Assembly: GCA_051294375.1 (NCBI GenBank)
Contig: CM119267.1
Span: 3,398,192-3,462,191, forward strand
DNA: 64,000 nt
Direction of reading: 5' to 3'
DNA from: Paraspadella gotoi
Lineage: Eukaryota; Chaetognatha
Shown here: one piece after another, positions 1 to 12,529 of the stretch
Numbering within the stretch: position 1 is the stretch's first letter
Layout of the letters: the number at the start of each line of letters is the position of its first letter
Made by a program: the position numbers and the translations under genes
Notes under the pieces: model-generated
The model's database searches: none
Told to the model about the DNA's origin: nothing
What the model saw: only the letters and a program-made list of their open reading frames with translations

Positions 1-41
1 GAAGTCCAAAGAAAAAGCCCAATAATTTCTTATCAAAAGTC

Positions 42-853
<812 letters not shown>

Positions 854-1996
854 TCATTTCTTCTTGCGTTCCGGGGCGCATTTTGGGCAGAACCATTTGC
901 CTTTTGGTTTGGTGGTGAGATCGACGCAGCCAAAGTGGAACCACTCGATGGGGCAGTCGGGATTGTCGCAACCGATCATTTCGCCGTACGATACTTGATG
1001 ACACAAGCAGTAAGTGGGTTCGTTGGGATCGACGGGCATGTCAAGGACGTCTGACGTCAAAGGAAATTAGATCTATGATTTATGATCTACGATTTACGAT
1101 AAAGCGGTTTTTGTTAAAATGAAATAATCGAGAAACAAATCGTATGCATAATATCTTTTTTAAAATTGGAAATGCTTAGTACCAGACGCGGCGACGGATA
1201 TTGGAAGGAGGGCGTTGAGGGAGACTTTGGAAGGGGATTCGGCGACGGCGCCGGCGATCTTCGCCTTTTTATTTGATTTCGTCTCCTCTTTGTCCTCCGG
1301 CTCTTTTCTCTTCTGATCAACAACCACCGAAGAGATAAGTAAATTATATGTGATAAATGAAAGATTATATCAGATTATAATCGCTCACCTTTTGTTTTTT
1401 GGATTCCGCCGCGGAAGACTTTCGTCCGGCTCTTTTGCTCGTAACGGGCTCGGTTTCCCCAGCCGGGTTGCCTCGGGCGTTCATGGCCTTCTCCTTGAGA
1501 TCCGCCTCGAATCGCGCCAAGTCCGCGTCGAGTTTCCGGATGTGTTTGTCGATCATGTCGTAAGTCTTTAAAAAAAAATTAAAATGTTAAAATATACGAT
1601 TTTTTATAGACGACGTCAGTAGCCACGCAAACTACCTGCATGGCGAGCGAGAGTTTGTCATCACCGTACTCTTTACATTTGGTGAAATTTTTGTTGATTT
1701 CGCCAATCCGTTTACATTTCTCTCCCGAAGAATTCGATTTGGCGGTTCTCATGTAGTCCTCGGCGAGATCGTCTATTTCGGTCAACAGGTCCTAGAACGG
1801 CGACGAAGATCGTATTAGCAAATACATACAAAGTACATTACTCAAACTTTATTCATTTATGTCCTACTGAAACTTCCGATTCGCACACCTGCGCTCTGGC
1901 ATCCAAATCCGCCATCAAGGTGAAATTCCGTTTCAGTTCCGTCGGCAAACTTTCCAAACTGTCCAAGTAATGCTCCAAGTACATAGCGGTAGTCAT
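854..1996 (-). CDS. ING5: Inhibitor of growth protein, ING4/ING5 type
   Basis: This is a chromatin reader that binds H3K4me3 and, in the known family, recruits HBO1/MOZ acetyltransferase complexes. Five exons (1996-1889, 1791-1636, 1565-1389, 1312-1183, 1050-854) give 768 nt and 255 residues. The N-terminal ING dimerisation domain begins [15 protein letters not shown], nearly identical to ING4/5, and continues through [20 protein letters not shown] lysine-rich linker holds nuclear localisation signals. The C-terminal PHD finger (about residues 200-250) has the Cys4-His-Cys3 ligands in [20 protein letters not shown] and WFCPKC. The data do not separate ING4 from ING5, which are probably one ancestral gene here. 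Confidence 0.95.
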
Positions 1997-2220
1997 TTTA
2001 ACGATTATGGATTAATGATTATTCTGTCCAGAGAAAGATTCAATCAATACGACTAAAAATTTCCCCCCCTCCCCCTAGTAAACACAAACTTTTTTAACCA
2101 TTAAACTTGCAATTATATAGTCGAAATTCATAGTCATAAAAGGAATGTCCGAACAAAAAAAAAATAAATATCTATTCCAGACACTCCGGAGTCCTCTCAA
2201 ATGCCGCGTGGGGGATGAAT

Positions 2221-2792
2221 TTAAGCTGGCATCATCCAGGAGTCATCCTTCCACAACTCTGGCTGGTCGTATCCCATTTCTTCGGGGAGAAGGATTCCGA
2301 GTTCCTCGCAAGTCGGCTTGATCTCCTGCACAATGTAGGGCCAAATGGTGGATTTGGCGGGACCGCATTTCTCGTAGATGGATTCCAAGATGCGGACCGA
2401 CAGGGCGTAGTCGTTGATTCTCCTGCAGGCGTGCAGGGCGGCGATGATGACCGGCGGCTCGGGGACCATGTCTTGGCCCTGAAGATCGGTCATGTATTTC
2501 CGAATCCACCAACCATCAATGTCTTGGTTGTTAAAGTAATCGATGTATCGTTGATCGAACTCTGCGTCCGATTCAACTTTTCCGTGGCTCCCGAAGAGAG
2601 CGTTATTAGAGAGAGCCGAAAAAGGGCGGCTGGCCTGAGAAAATTGGAAATTACAAGCAATAGGCGCACTTCCTAATCAAAAAATACATAACACGCTATT
2701 TCTAACATACTAAGTACCTGAGACTGAGGTTTAACCATCCGAGCAGCTCCAACCAAGCCCGTCCTGGCGAATGAAGCAACAGCTCGCAGCAT
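2221..2792 (-). CDS. COX5A: Cytochrome c oxidase subunit 5A, mitochondrial
   Basis: This is a nuclear-encoded subunit of respiratory complex IV on the matrix side of the inner membrane. Two exons (2792-2718, 2634-2221) total 489 nt, 162 residues. The first exon is a presequence rich in Arg and Ala with no acidic residues (MLRAVASFARTGLVGAAR). The mature part carries the family landmarks ESDAEFDQRY, YFNNQDIDGWW, DMVPEPPVI and ALHACRRINDYALSVRILE, with a C-terminal PEEMG motif. The end is about 10 residues longer than in vertebrates. A TCTAG acceptor-like site lies just before the start codon. Its neighbours have unrelated functions. Confidence 0.95.
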
Positions 2793-2959
2793 GTTTCAAT
2801 TATTACTAGATAAAACTTAATTTAAAAGAAAAAGGGCAAAAAAACTTAACATTTCTATAAACTAATCAACAATAGACATTACGTAAATATTAGCCTACGA
2901 AACAAAATCAGGAAAGACGTTCGGGTCATAATTTTTCAACGAGGAGACCAAAATAATTA

Positions 2960-5249
2960 TCAACAAAATAGCAACAATCTCTTTCCAATTCGTTCGTCCA
3001 GCGGAAAATGAGTGTGAAAAAAGGAATCGCATTCTTTTAAGCGAATTTCCTCGAGAGAATCCCGCAACTCGTCCGCGATTCCTTCCGACAAAATCACGTG
3101 ACTCGGAATTCGTTCGGACTCGAGTTTCACAAAATCCGCGAACCACGCGGAGGGAGAGAGGAAGAACTGGTCGGCCTCGTCCACGTGGTCGGCGATCTCG
3201 TCGAGGTTGGGCTCGCAGCTCAAGAATCTCATGGAGACGTTGAGGTGGAGATGAGAGTAGTAAGGATGTTGGTGACATGGGAGAAGGAATAAAACGGAGA
3301 CTCCCTTCGCCGAGGGATTCTTTTCCAGACGACGAGCGAGCGAATCCATCGCGTCGAGGCCGCCTCGTTGGTGAAAGAGAGAGAGATAAACAAAAGAGGC
3401 GAGATTGGCCAAAGTCAACGAGGCAACCATCGTTCTCTTTTTCCACGACCAGCGAGGTGAGAAGGCGCATCTGGTGAGGGGATCAGAGAGAAAACGGGAT
3501 GAGGTGAACCGACGAAAACAAAAGATAATCGCGACTTACCCCATCTTCGCGTCCAAAGAGTTGTAAAAGACTCCGACGAAACACATCGCGAGCGGCATCG
3601 TCGTGAAGATAAAACGAAATTCTTTGTGTCCCAACAGGGAATAGACGAAGATAATCCAACCAATCAAAGCGGCGATGGCCAAGTTTTTTCGCTCTTTCCA
3701 AGACCAATAAACGCCAAAAAGGAAAGGAATAACGTGGGGTCCAAGAATGACGGGAAACCCTTGGGTCAAGTACCAGTGGAAAGGATGCGCCCCGTAAAAA
3801 TTAGCGACGCCTTTGAACACGTTAAATTTGAGGAACTCCCACGGAGCCAGAGTCGCTTGTCCGTAGAAGTAAGAGTCGATGGCGACGGAGAGAGCCAAAG
3901 TGGACGAGCCGACGATGACGGAGTCGACGATCAACTTCCGCCGCTTTGTCGTCGAGTAGAGATGAAGGAGCCAAAGCGGGATCCAAGTGACGACGGCCGT
4001 CCATCTCACGAGAACCGAAATCGCCGCCAAGCAGAGGTAGATTCTGGTCGAACGTCGTTCATCCGAATTCAACTTTTCTTTTTCGCTTCCTTTTTCTTTC
4101 GTTCGAGTCCACGGGAAATAAGCGAAGGCGACGATGGAAAACGCAGTTTCCAAAGAGTTGGAGAGAGTTCGAGGGAGTGAAAAGAGTCCGAAGTGGTTCG
4201 TCAAGTAGGCAAAGGTGGCCCACCGACCCGCGTCCACGCCCACTACTCGGCTGGCGAACTGAGCGAAGTAAACGTCACCGACGGCGGTCAGAAGCGCCTA
4301 GAGAAAGATAAACGTGGGCGTCCTTTATTCATTAATTGCTTTAAAAAATATGTGCATAACCGTTAGGCAGATAGCTATTTTTAATTAACTTTTAGTCTTT
4401 AGATAAATAGCGAGTACTTTCGTAGAGTCTGTCCGTCACACTTAACTTTAAAACCGTATAAATATTATACGTAATATGGAACCCAGAACACAGAATGCCA
4501 CTAATATAAAAGAAAGGAATATGAGACAAGAATCGAGCGAGAAGTGAAAAAAATCCGCCACGAGGAAATATTATACGAAGCGAAGGGGAAAATGAAACTA
4601 TATATAAGAAATATATATATATATATATATATAATCCAGAAGACAACACTGACTTCCCCTTCCCGAATTGAATTATTAGATAAATAAAACATTAAAAAAA
4701 AGAAAAAAAAAAGAAAAAAAGAAAGCAGTATATATTTGTTTAGATAATATAGATTAAATACTAAATCCTTCATAAAATATAAAAATAGAAAATAGTGAAA
4801 CAATTAATTTGCAAATTTTCATAAATATATATATGAAACTATATATAAGAAAATTCCATGCGATAAAACACTAATAATCTGAAACCTGCAGGAATTTGGG
4901 AGCGGCGATCACTGCACTTCGAGTATCCCATCCAAAAATTTTGAGTATTTGAAAAGGGAAGGCAAAGAGAAGAGGATGGAGAAATCCGCGAATTCTATGG
5001 CGCCATTCCCACGTCAAGTGCCCGTACCCGAAGACGACGTAGTGCGCGACTGAAACGTAATTCCAAAACGCTTTATATATTTTTCTCTCTTCCTTCATCA
5101 AAGTTTCAATGAATTAAAAGCCAGAATCCAACACCCGCCCACCCCTGTCCACCTTCGACCGATTGCCAATATTCGTCCGGAACGTAAAATGTTTGGATCA
5201 CAAACGCGTTGAGGAGTCGAAAGAAAAACGCGAGCCAGGAAAAATTCAT
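2960..5249 (-). CDS. PIGB: GPI mannosyltransferase 3 (PIG-B)
   Basis: This ER membrane GT-C glycosyltransferase adds the third mannose to the GPI-anchor precursor using dolichol-phosphate mannose. Four exons (5249-5153, 5049-4886, 4297-3540, 3470-2960) sum to 1530 nt, 509 residues. Family landmarks are the acidic lumenal motif FYVPDEYWQSVE near residue 22, then FGYGHLTWEW, FYGAHPFHWYLTQGFPVILG, GHKEFRFIF and, toward the C-terminus, HQRGGLD, MPCH-like LPCHQHPYYSH and DEADQFF. It is predicted to cross the membrane many times. The 588 bp second intron is unusually long for this region and holds an AT microsatellite. Assignment to PIG-B rather than ALG9/ALG12 rests on the C-terminal motifs. Confidence 0.95.
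4611..4634. repeat. (TA)n microsatellite in PIGB intron 2
   Basis: This is an uninterrupted TA dinucleotide tract of about 24 bp. It lies inside the 588 bp AT-rich intron of the PIGB gene, which also contains long A runs. No other feature is seen in that intron. Confidence 0.9.
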
Positions 5250-5704
5250 TGTCAATACAGAGATGTGAATCTATAATTTATTTTTTTTATTTTAAAAATC
5301 GTTGATTTTTTTTCTAGACTACGTAAATAAACGGAAACGATAAAAAAAAGTTTATATCGAAATATCCATCTTCGATTATTAATTGTCTTAGTCTTAAGTA
5401 CTACTACTACATCATGACTACCACTAAATGACCTCCAAATCGAGTTCATCGTTCGCCGTTTATTTCTAAAAAAAGGATTCATAAAAATAAATAATAAATA
5501 AAAATCATCGATGTCGTAAAATAATCAGAATTCACTAATCTGTACCTCAACAATGGATACGTAAAATTACATAAGCTCACGTCATCGAATATCCTTGCAA
5601 TAATTTTCGCCTAGACAGTTTCACCGGATAAGCTTGGTGATTAGATTCCTCCAAGGGGGGGGGAGGGGGAGCCACAGTTCTTCCGCACAATCCATCCGAA
5701 ACCG
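5250..5704. other. Spacer between PIGB and ABHD18
   Basis: This 455 bp AT-rich stretch should hold the ABHD18 3' untranslated region and the short PIGB leader. An acceptor-like AAATTATAG on the minus strand lies about 20-30 bp before the PIGB ATG. A run of G (plus strand) occurs near 5656-5664. No coding or RNA gene is visible. Confidence 0.6.
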
Positions 5705-7567
5705 TTATTGTCCAAGAAAGTGCTTGTCCTCCAATTTTTTCATAGTGTCGCTGATAACGTTCAAGTATTTGCGTTGTTTCAAAACGTAGGCGCCCACGTG
5801 ACCGTAACCGTCGAGTTCCGTGGCGGAACAGCCGCGCCACACCTCGCGCATATCGTGCGCGGCCGTCGCCCGCGTCGAGTCCGCGCGGAAAGGGACGTAG
5901 GCGTCGTTCGTCGCCACCAGGAAACTCGTCAGCGACGGATCCAGCGGGGACGAGTAATTTCCCAGGTGAGTGAATTGGTCCATGAGGTTGGTCATGAACT
6001 CGCGGCTCTCCCCATCCTCCTCCTTCCTCTTCCTCCTCTTCCACGGGAACGCGCCCGGATTCTTCCCGGACGCAGTGGAGTAACGTCTGGAAAAGTTAAT
6101 GGAAGCGGCGGGATTCTGCTCGATGGCCGTGGCGGCGGCGGTAGAGGTAGGAGACCCAAAGTTGGACATGTTGGTGGATTCTTCGGAAGAGTCTTCGTCG
6201 AAGAAGACGGGAGCTGAAAATCCGTTTTGTCCGCCGATATATTTGGCGCCGTAATCTCCTCGGCAAATAGCGCGGTTGAGCTCTCGATAGACGGGGTCGG
6301 TGTGGAATTGGTTCGACAAGCGTTTCCAAGGCAACGCTTCCGAGAGTACGCCCTGGGTGAAGACGGGCGCAGCCGAAGACCAAGAGAGACAAGGGACGAC
6401 GGCGATGGGAGACTGGCGCCAAAACCCGGCCGCCAGAGAAGCCATGAAACCGCCCATCGAAATGCCTAGTGGTGGACGAGGGGGGGGGCACTATTTTATA
6501 ACAAAATATTATTATAATTTTGCATTTTAGTGTTTAACCTGTGATGCATAAAGTGGGGCCAAATCCGACTTTGAGCAACCAGTTGAGAATGACACAAGAT
6601 TCGAGAATCAAAGCGGCGCCCATGACGAAGACATCGTTGACGTGATGGACGGAAGATCGAAGCTGATCCTTGGGCTTTCGACAACCGTAAAAGGGGTTCT
6701 CCAAAATGGCCGAGTTGATCCCATGATTTTTAAGCAGAGGATAGCTTTGGAAAATTCGCCTCCTGGACAAGAAAAAATTATTCTTAAAATTGGGCATGTT
6801 AAAACGTTTTACTTCCCACAGTTGAACGAATCTTTTCCAAGATTCTTTTAATAGGAACTTCGTTCCACCGAAATCGCGTTTTATCTTTAATACATTCGTG
6901 TCGAATTCGATGAGCGAACTCTTCATTAAAGCTATGACTCACAACTTAAAATCATCAGGTTATTTTTTAGGTTTTAAATCTTGTACTTCCTTGTCCTCCA
7001 TGCGGTCCAATTATCAACAAGCAATATAAATTTTAAAAAAACACAACCGTAAAACAGCAGTCATAAATTTGGTAACCGATTAATTATTAGAAGGCTGAAG
7101 AATAAACTAGTCTAAATAAAATAAAAAGTCTGGACAGAATGTAATCTCAACCTGAGAAAACCATGATCCCCAGTTCCAGCCAAATGAAGGACGATCGGGT
7201 TTGGAGAATTTGGAGCGAAGACTTTGGAGTCGTAAACGACTTGAAATCGGGCGGTTCTACATTCATCGGCCAACAAATGAGGATGAATGGTGTCCAACGG
7301 CGAAGTGAAAGAGGCTTCGTAGGCAGTCAAGTTTCCGTGTTTCGTTTCTTTCTCGATCTTCACGTTGACCTTCGTTAAAAGTTTCTCGGTTATTTCGACG
7401 GCATGAGTCGAAGTCGGATCGCCGAGCGTCAATCGAAATTGCAAGAGGTCTTTGATGTGCGTCGGATCACCCCATCCTTTTTTGAAGAACCCCGTTAATA
7501 TTAATTGGCGATAGAGTCTATCTAAACGACTCATATTCTTACATCTGTTGAGCGGGTAAAGAGACAT
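5705..7567 (-). CDS. ABHD18: Alpha/beta-hydrolase ABHD18 (C4orf29 family)
   Basis: This is a member of the ABHD18 family of alpha/beta hydrolases; the substrate is poorly known. Three exons (7567-7152, 6762-6539, 6465-5705) total 1401 nt, 466 residues. Family signatures in order are LDRLYRQLILTGFFKKGWG near the N-terminus, ARFQ, HLAGTGDH, NPFYGCRKPKDQLRSS, then the nucleophile elbow GISMGG with the likely catalytic Ser, PCLSWSSAAPVFT, DPSLTSFLVATNDAYVPF and a C-terminal GYGHVGAYV that supplies the likely His. A second in-frame Met at residue 12 (MSRLDRLY) aligns with the vertebrate start, so the first 11 residues may be untranslated. A low-complexity acidic/Ser stretch lies in the lid region. 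Confidence 0.93.
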
Positions 7568-7745
7568 TTTACGGTTAAAGAAATGGTTTATAAAAGAAAA
7601 CTAAAGTAATAAGTAACGAATTGATTGGGAAACGAAAAAAATCAGAATCCCAAGCGAAAGTCCGGAGGCAGTTGCGGGTGCGTAAAGATTATCACAAAAG
7701 TGGGGAAAAAAAGGAATGACTCTGGAAAATTCTCCAAACATGTAA

Positions 7746-9359
7746 TCATTTTGGTATAATTAAATTGGACAGCATGTCGAAGGAATTTCCATCGGGATGT
7801 AAAGAGACTCGGTCGCCAGTTTCGTCGGATCCAAGAAGAAACCCGTAGTCATCGATGCCGATGATCCGGACAGTCTTCTTTCCCCGATCGTCCTTCACCG
7901 TCACCACTTGATCTCCGTGTATCCAATTCCGGAGATATCGTTCGAGGACTCGGCCGCGCTCGCTCTCTCCTGCGTCGAAGTCGTCGACGATCCTTTCGAA
8001 CTTCGTCATCACCGTCGCCACGAGCTCTTCCATGGAGACATTCTTCCCCTCCGGCGCCAGAGCTTCGAGACAGGTTGTGGGCGTTCGGTTGGACAGATTG
8101 ATGCCGCAGCCGACGGAGCAGTGGATCCGGTCGCCAGCGATGGACGTTTTCGCCAGAATTCCACCGAGTTTGATCAGGCTGGGGCCGTGCACCAGATCGT
8201 TGGGCCATTTGAGTTTCACGTCGACTTTTTCGAATCGAGGGAATGAATCGACGGCCTCGACGATCGCGAGGCCCGCGAGGTGTTGAATGATAGGGGCGTG
8301 TCGCCCCAAAAATGAGCGAGACGAGAGCCGAAGGTTAAATGTGAACATGGCGCATCCCAGAGGGCTCAGCCACGCGTTGCCGCCTCGGCCGAGGCCGCTT
8401 GACTGCTGGAGAGCGATGACGATGGCTCCAAGATTGTCGGGCAAGTCGTCCAGCACGTCGTCCAAAATCGTCATCGTTGTCGGTAAAATTTCGGCGATGA
8501 GAACCACACGGGCCAAATGATTCGTGCGCAATGAACGAAAAAATATTTCTTGGTTGAAAAAATGGGACGAAGTTGTGGACGAGACGCTGATGGGAACGGC
8601 GGCGTCGTCTTCGTCGTCGGCGGCGTCGTCGGCGCGATGCAACTTAAGATTCTTTAGTTTTCCTCTCTCCTCGACTCGTTGCAAAATCTCAAAAAAGGAG
8701 CGACGATTTTTCTCGTCGGATGCGAAGACGAATATCGGCGTCCATTTGGGAGTCGCGGATCCTTCTCTTCTCAATCGGAAACCAAATTGTTGCGTGAGTA
8801 AAAAAGCGAGATTTGATTTTATGGTGGAATTTGAGTCGCCGACTGATGAGTCAAACAAAGGCAGTCTAGTTATAACCGCCTTACCTCCGTTGAGGTATTC
8901 GAGAACTTTAACGGATTCCGATGACGCATTTTGAGACTCGTTAACGGCGTTGGAAATTCCGCCGTTAAAGTCGTAGGTTGCGCAGGAGAGAACGGCGCCT
9001 CCCGAATTTAAGTAATCCAATACTTCGTCCTGCGTGGGAAAGCGGTCAACCTCGTCGAGGGAGGCGAGAATCAAAAGGTGGCAATTGATCTTCCATGGTT
9101 GATTGAACATCGACGAACAAAGTCGGTAGAGGCAATAATTGTCCGTGACGCCGAGCAGAGAAAGGGCCGTTTTGCACTTGTCGAATTCGTCGTCGTTTTT
9201 GGAGACGATCAAGACGTTGGGCGGTTTCGCGGACGAATACATTGAGGATGGCGTTTGATAAAGCAAAAGGGGATTTACGAAGTTAAACTTTAAAAGAGAA
9301 GCGGATGGTGAAGAGCGGAATAAAATCAAGTCTCTATATCCGCTTCTCAATCGATTCAT
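7746..9359 (-). CDS. HLCS: Biotin-protein ligase (holocarboxylase synthetase)
   Basis: This enzyme attaches biotin to a specific lysine of the biotin carboxylases via biotinyl-AMP. It is a single uninterrupted reading frame of 1614 nt, 537 residues. The start is the first ATG in frame (MNRLRSGYRD), followed by a hydrophobic/basic stretch that could target mitochondria. The N-terminal half resembles the glutamine-amidotransferase-like region of animal ligases (ALSLLGV, LNSGGAVLSCATYDFNGG). The catalytic domain (about 285-490) has GRGGNAWLSPLG for adenylate binding, then KWPNDL, KLGGIL and VGCGINLSN. A C-terminal BPL_C domain follows. The absence of introns stands out beside intron-rich neighbours. 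Confidence 0.95.
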   Translation of the reverse strand: MNRLRSGYRDLILFRSSPSASLLKFNFVNPLLLYQTPSSMYSSAKPPNVLIVSKNDDEFDKCKTALSLLGVTDNYCLYRLCSSMFNQPWKINCHLLILASLDEVDRFPTQDEVLDYLNSGGAVLSCATYDFNGGISNAVNESQNASSESVKVLEYLNGGKAVITRLPLFDSSVGDSNSTIKSNLAFLLTQQFGFRLRREGSATPKWTPIFVFASDEKNRRSFFEILQRVEERGKLKNLKLHRADDAADDEDDAAVPISVSSTTSSHFFNQEIFFRSLRTNHLARVVLIAEILPTTMTILDDVLDDLPDNLGAIVIALQQSSGLGRGGNAWLSPLGCAMFTFNLRLSSRSFLGRHAPIIQHLAGLAIVEAVDSFPRFEKVDVKLKWPNDLVHGPSLIKLGGILAKTSIAGDRIHCSVGCGINLSNRTPTTCLEALAPEGKNVSMEELVATVMTKFERIVDDFDAGESERGRVLERYLRNWIHGDQVVTVKDDRGKKTVRIIGIDDYGFLLGSDETGDRVSLHPDGNSFDMLSNLIIPK

Positions 9360-9504
9360 GGTAACCGAAGAAGACAAATCTGTTAATTACATAATATGTA
9401 TAAAAAAAAAATTAAAATTCATTCATACACCTTCAATTCATTTCTTCATCCTTCTAAAACTTCTAAAATTGAAAAGGAATTTAAACCATCCATTCTATTT
9501 ACAG

Positions 9505-12500
9505 TTATCTACGAGAGGTACGGCTACTCCCGCCTTGATACCAATCGGGATATTCATAATCATAATACTGGTACGATCCTCCATCGTATGAGGATCGCGA
9601 ATAATCGAAAGAAGAGCGATCGCTATCTTTGTGAGAGCGAGAGATATCGAAGGAAAGAAGTGGGACTTCTAGCAAAGGAGGCGGCCTGGGATCGTGGCGA
9701 CGTCCCCCTTCCTCGTGGTGGCGGCGCGTGGATTCTCTCGTCCGGTCGTAGTCGGCCATCAAAGGTGTCAACGAAGAACCGTCTCGGCGCGAGTCCTTGG
9801 CGTGTCGGGACTCGTCGCGACTACTTCCACTGTAATGCGGCTTTTCCGATCGCGCGTCGTAATCGCGATGATATTTGGATCGAGATGACGACGAAGACGA
9901 CGATGCGTCTATGTCCATCAGTCGCGAGTACGTCACTTTCGAAGTAGAGTAGTTGCCCGAAGTTTCGATTCGTCGTTTTTTCGCTTCGACAACGGGCTTA
10001 TGTTCACGACGACCGGCTTCGGCGTCCGAGACTAAACTTCTCTTCCAAGCCTCTTGTCGCCCAGAAGGCGACTTCTGTCGGGTTCGCTGAGATCGAGGTT
10101 GATGACGGGATTCGCGCCGAGGAGCTTCCTCGGCTCCGTCGCCGAAGATGTTGCCGAGGATCTTTTCTTTGTAACGTATCCCGAATTCGTAGATGATGGA
10201 GATGACGTAGTTTCGATGCCGGATCGCTTCCGCAGATGGAGAGACGTGGGCGGAAAAGGTACGCGCGCGTCCACATGGCTTTTTTCCAACGACGACTTGA
10301 GCCAAGTCCACCAGCTTCGCCTTTTTATTATTTGTCACGTGCTGAGCTATAAAACGGAGATCGTAAAAGGTGGGCTCCCAGTCAAATTCTACCTCCAAAT
10401 AACGCAACAGGCCGTGGGGAGAGTAGGTCAATACCGCCGAGTTTTTAGTCCCATGCTTCAAGATATCCACAACTTGTTGCACCAAAGTGTCGTTGTTTAG
10501 TAACAAAACGTGAAAAACGGTTTGTTCCGTTCGAACCGACAACATGTCGGCCTTGGAAGCCAACGGCATCATGAGTGGGGGTTCATGATGTAGAAGAGCG
10601 ATGCAATCGGATTGAGACAGTTCCTGTCGAAGATGGACCAACCCTTCGTCGCCCGAGATCATTTCGCTTCGAACTCCCCTCATGAGATCCCGAATCTTTT
10701 CGTCGTCATCGCAGTCGGGATTTTGGAAGACGAGGCCACCGGACGGGACGCGAGGTCGTGGAAGGTCGTGTTTCACGGCGATCTTGTCAGCCACCTCGTA
10801 GATACTGGCAGCGAAGAAGTCAACCGCCAGTTGCGGCTCTATGGCCAATCGATATATTCCTTCGTTAAGCATGTTAGAAAAATCCTCGGTTTCAATGGCT
10901 CCGATGCGAAACTGCTGAAGAAGATACTCGAAAAATATCTTGGCGTTTTCACGACGCATGGGTAAGGGACACGAGAAATCCTTGTAGCGACGAATCGCGC
11001 TGACGAGAGTCAAAATTCGCTGGCGAAGTTTGGTTTTATCGAGAGTCTTAAAATGGTCGGCAGGAAAGATTTTAAAGCCGAGGAGATAGCGCTTGATCTC
11101 GTTGTATTCCATGGTCAGCATAGAAGAGGCGTGTTCCGCCATTTCCGCCGCCTTTTCCTCCGAAAAGTAAGGCATGTACACTTCGATGTCCTCAAAGTTG
11201 ATGTAGTGGGTGGGGTTGGTTTGTCGCAAGACGTCGAAAACGACTTCCGCTCTCATTTCGTCGTACTCTAAAGCGACGAGGGCTCTCAAGTAGCTCTTGT
11301 CCAGGATTTGTTCCTGAAGAACTCTCATGACGAAATCTTCCCTGTCGCCGACAGGAATCTGCTCTTTGACCATGAGAGTCGCGGATTTGATCGAAATCTT
11401 CCCTTCGCGGAACCTCGTCAGGATGAAGATCAAGTGTTCGATGCGGAAATCCCGATCCACGTCGTCGTCCTCCAAAATGGCGTCGATGGCGCGGGAAAAT
11501 CCTCCTTCGTCGAGGGTTTGCAGATGAAAGACGTCGTTCCACCATTCCTTCACCGGGTGCTTCTTCTTGGGGGCCTCGTTGTCTTCCACGCTCGGCCAAG
11601 GGACGAAAAAGGGTTTGGAAAATTCCTCTCTGTTCTCGGACGTCGTCGTCGTTTCGTTGTCATCGTTGACGATCGAGTCGAAGGTCGGAAGAGAGTTTCG
11701 TGAAGGGTGTTCTTCTTCGACGTCCAACGATTCACTTTCACCGATGGCGCCGTTGTGTTTGGCGCCATTTTTAGGGGGATTCGCGGAAACGGAGCCGGTT
11801 TTTTTCGGGGATTTTTCTTTGTTTGAATTGATTGTATCGAGCCTTTGGGGTTCGACGAGAGGATCGACGTTTTGGGATTTTTTCTCATTTTTTTCTTCTT
11901 TCGGGTCGTTTTCCGATTTAAATTCGGTGTGGTCTGCTGGCGAAGGTTTCGAAGCCTCGACATTCTTATCCTCCTTTTCTGTAATCGGGGAAGCGAAGAA
12001 ATTATTCGCGGGCGGAAAAAAAAAATTTAGGACGAGGCTTTGCAGTTTCGGTAGGAGAAGAATGGGAATGATTGTTAAGTTAAATAATAAATATACAACA
12101 TTCAATCCTTGCCAATCCACGCACGGGAAGGTCTCAGAAAGTTGTTTATTTTATTTTTTTTAATTGATACAAATATTAACAACTATTATAATATTTTTAT
12201 CAAAAAAATTCTCAGAAGTCAATAAACCTACCTTCATGGTTAATTTTAAAAGTCTACCAAAAAGCAACCTGGAAAAGATATTTCTCACCGCAACCTCGTA
12301 GAGAATCGAATGAGTTGATCCGATTGGATTTAAGCTTCAACGACGAGTTATCGACGAGATCCACGATTTCCTCCACGTCCAGCCTCAGCGTCCCCGTCAT
12401 CATCTCCTTCCGAAACTCTTCGTTGTTCGTGGACCAGATCGTCTCTCCTTCGGAACCGCGGATCCCGACGACGACGCCGACGCCCCTGGCGTTGGCCACG

Positions 12501-12529
12501 CGCATCATCTCTCGCAGGGAAGCGAACAT
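9505..12529 (-). CDS. Unrecognised 904-residue protein with Ser/Arg-rich tail
   Basis: The family is not recognised. The model has two exons, 12529-12289 and 11978-9505, 2715 nt in all. The donor CG|GTGAGA and acceptor GATTACAG fit in phase, joining ...SFDSLRG to EKEDKNVEAS. Residues 1-80 show a beta-strand pattern (GVGVVVGIRGSEGETIWST, SLKLKSNRI) faintly like roadblock/LC7. Residues about 80-180 are charged and low-complexity. Residues about 180-600 look helical (EGGFSRAIDAILEDDDVDRD, REGKISIKSATLMVKEQI). The last 200 are basic and rich in Ser, Arg and Tyr, as in nuclear RNA-associated proteins. A hydrophobic N-terminal extension readable from 12120 has no ATG and is taken as intron. A role in RNA processing is only a guess. 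Confidence 0.7.

Noticed and set aside
11979-12120. Hydrophobic N-terminal segment continuous with the long frame of the 904-residue gene
   Set aside because: It has no ATG, is T-rich like an intron and ends in GATTACAG. Joining to the exon ending at 12289 is in phase and supplies a start codon.
12254-12289. Small stand-alone roadblock/LC7 protein ending at 12254
   Set aside because: The resemblance is weak, and the strong donor at 12288 with an in-phase acceptor argues that the frame continues into the 904-residue protein.
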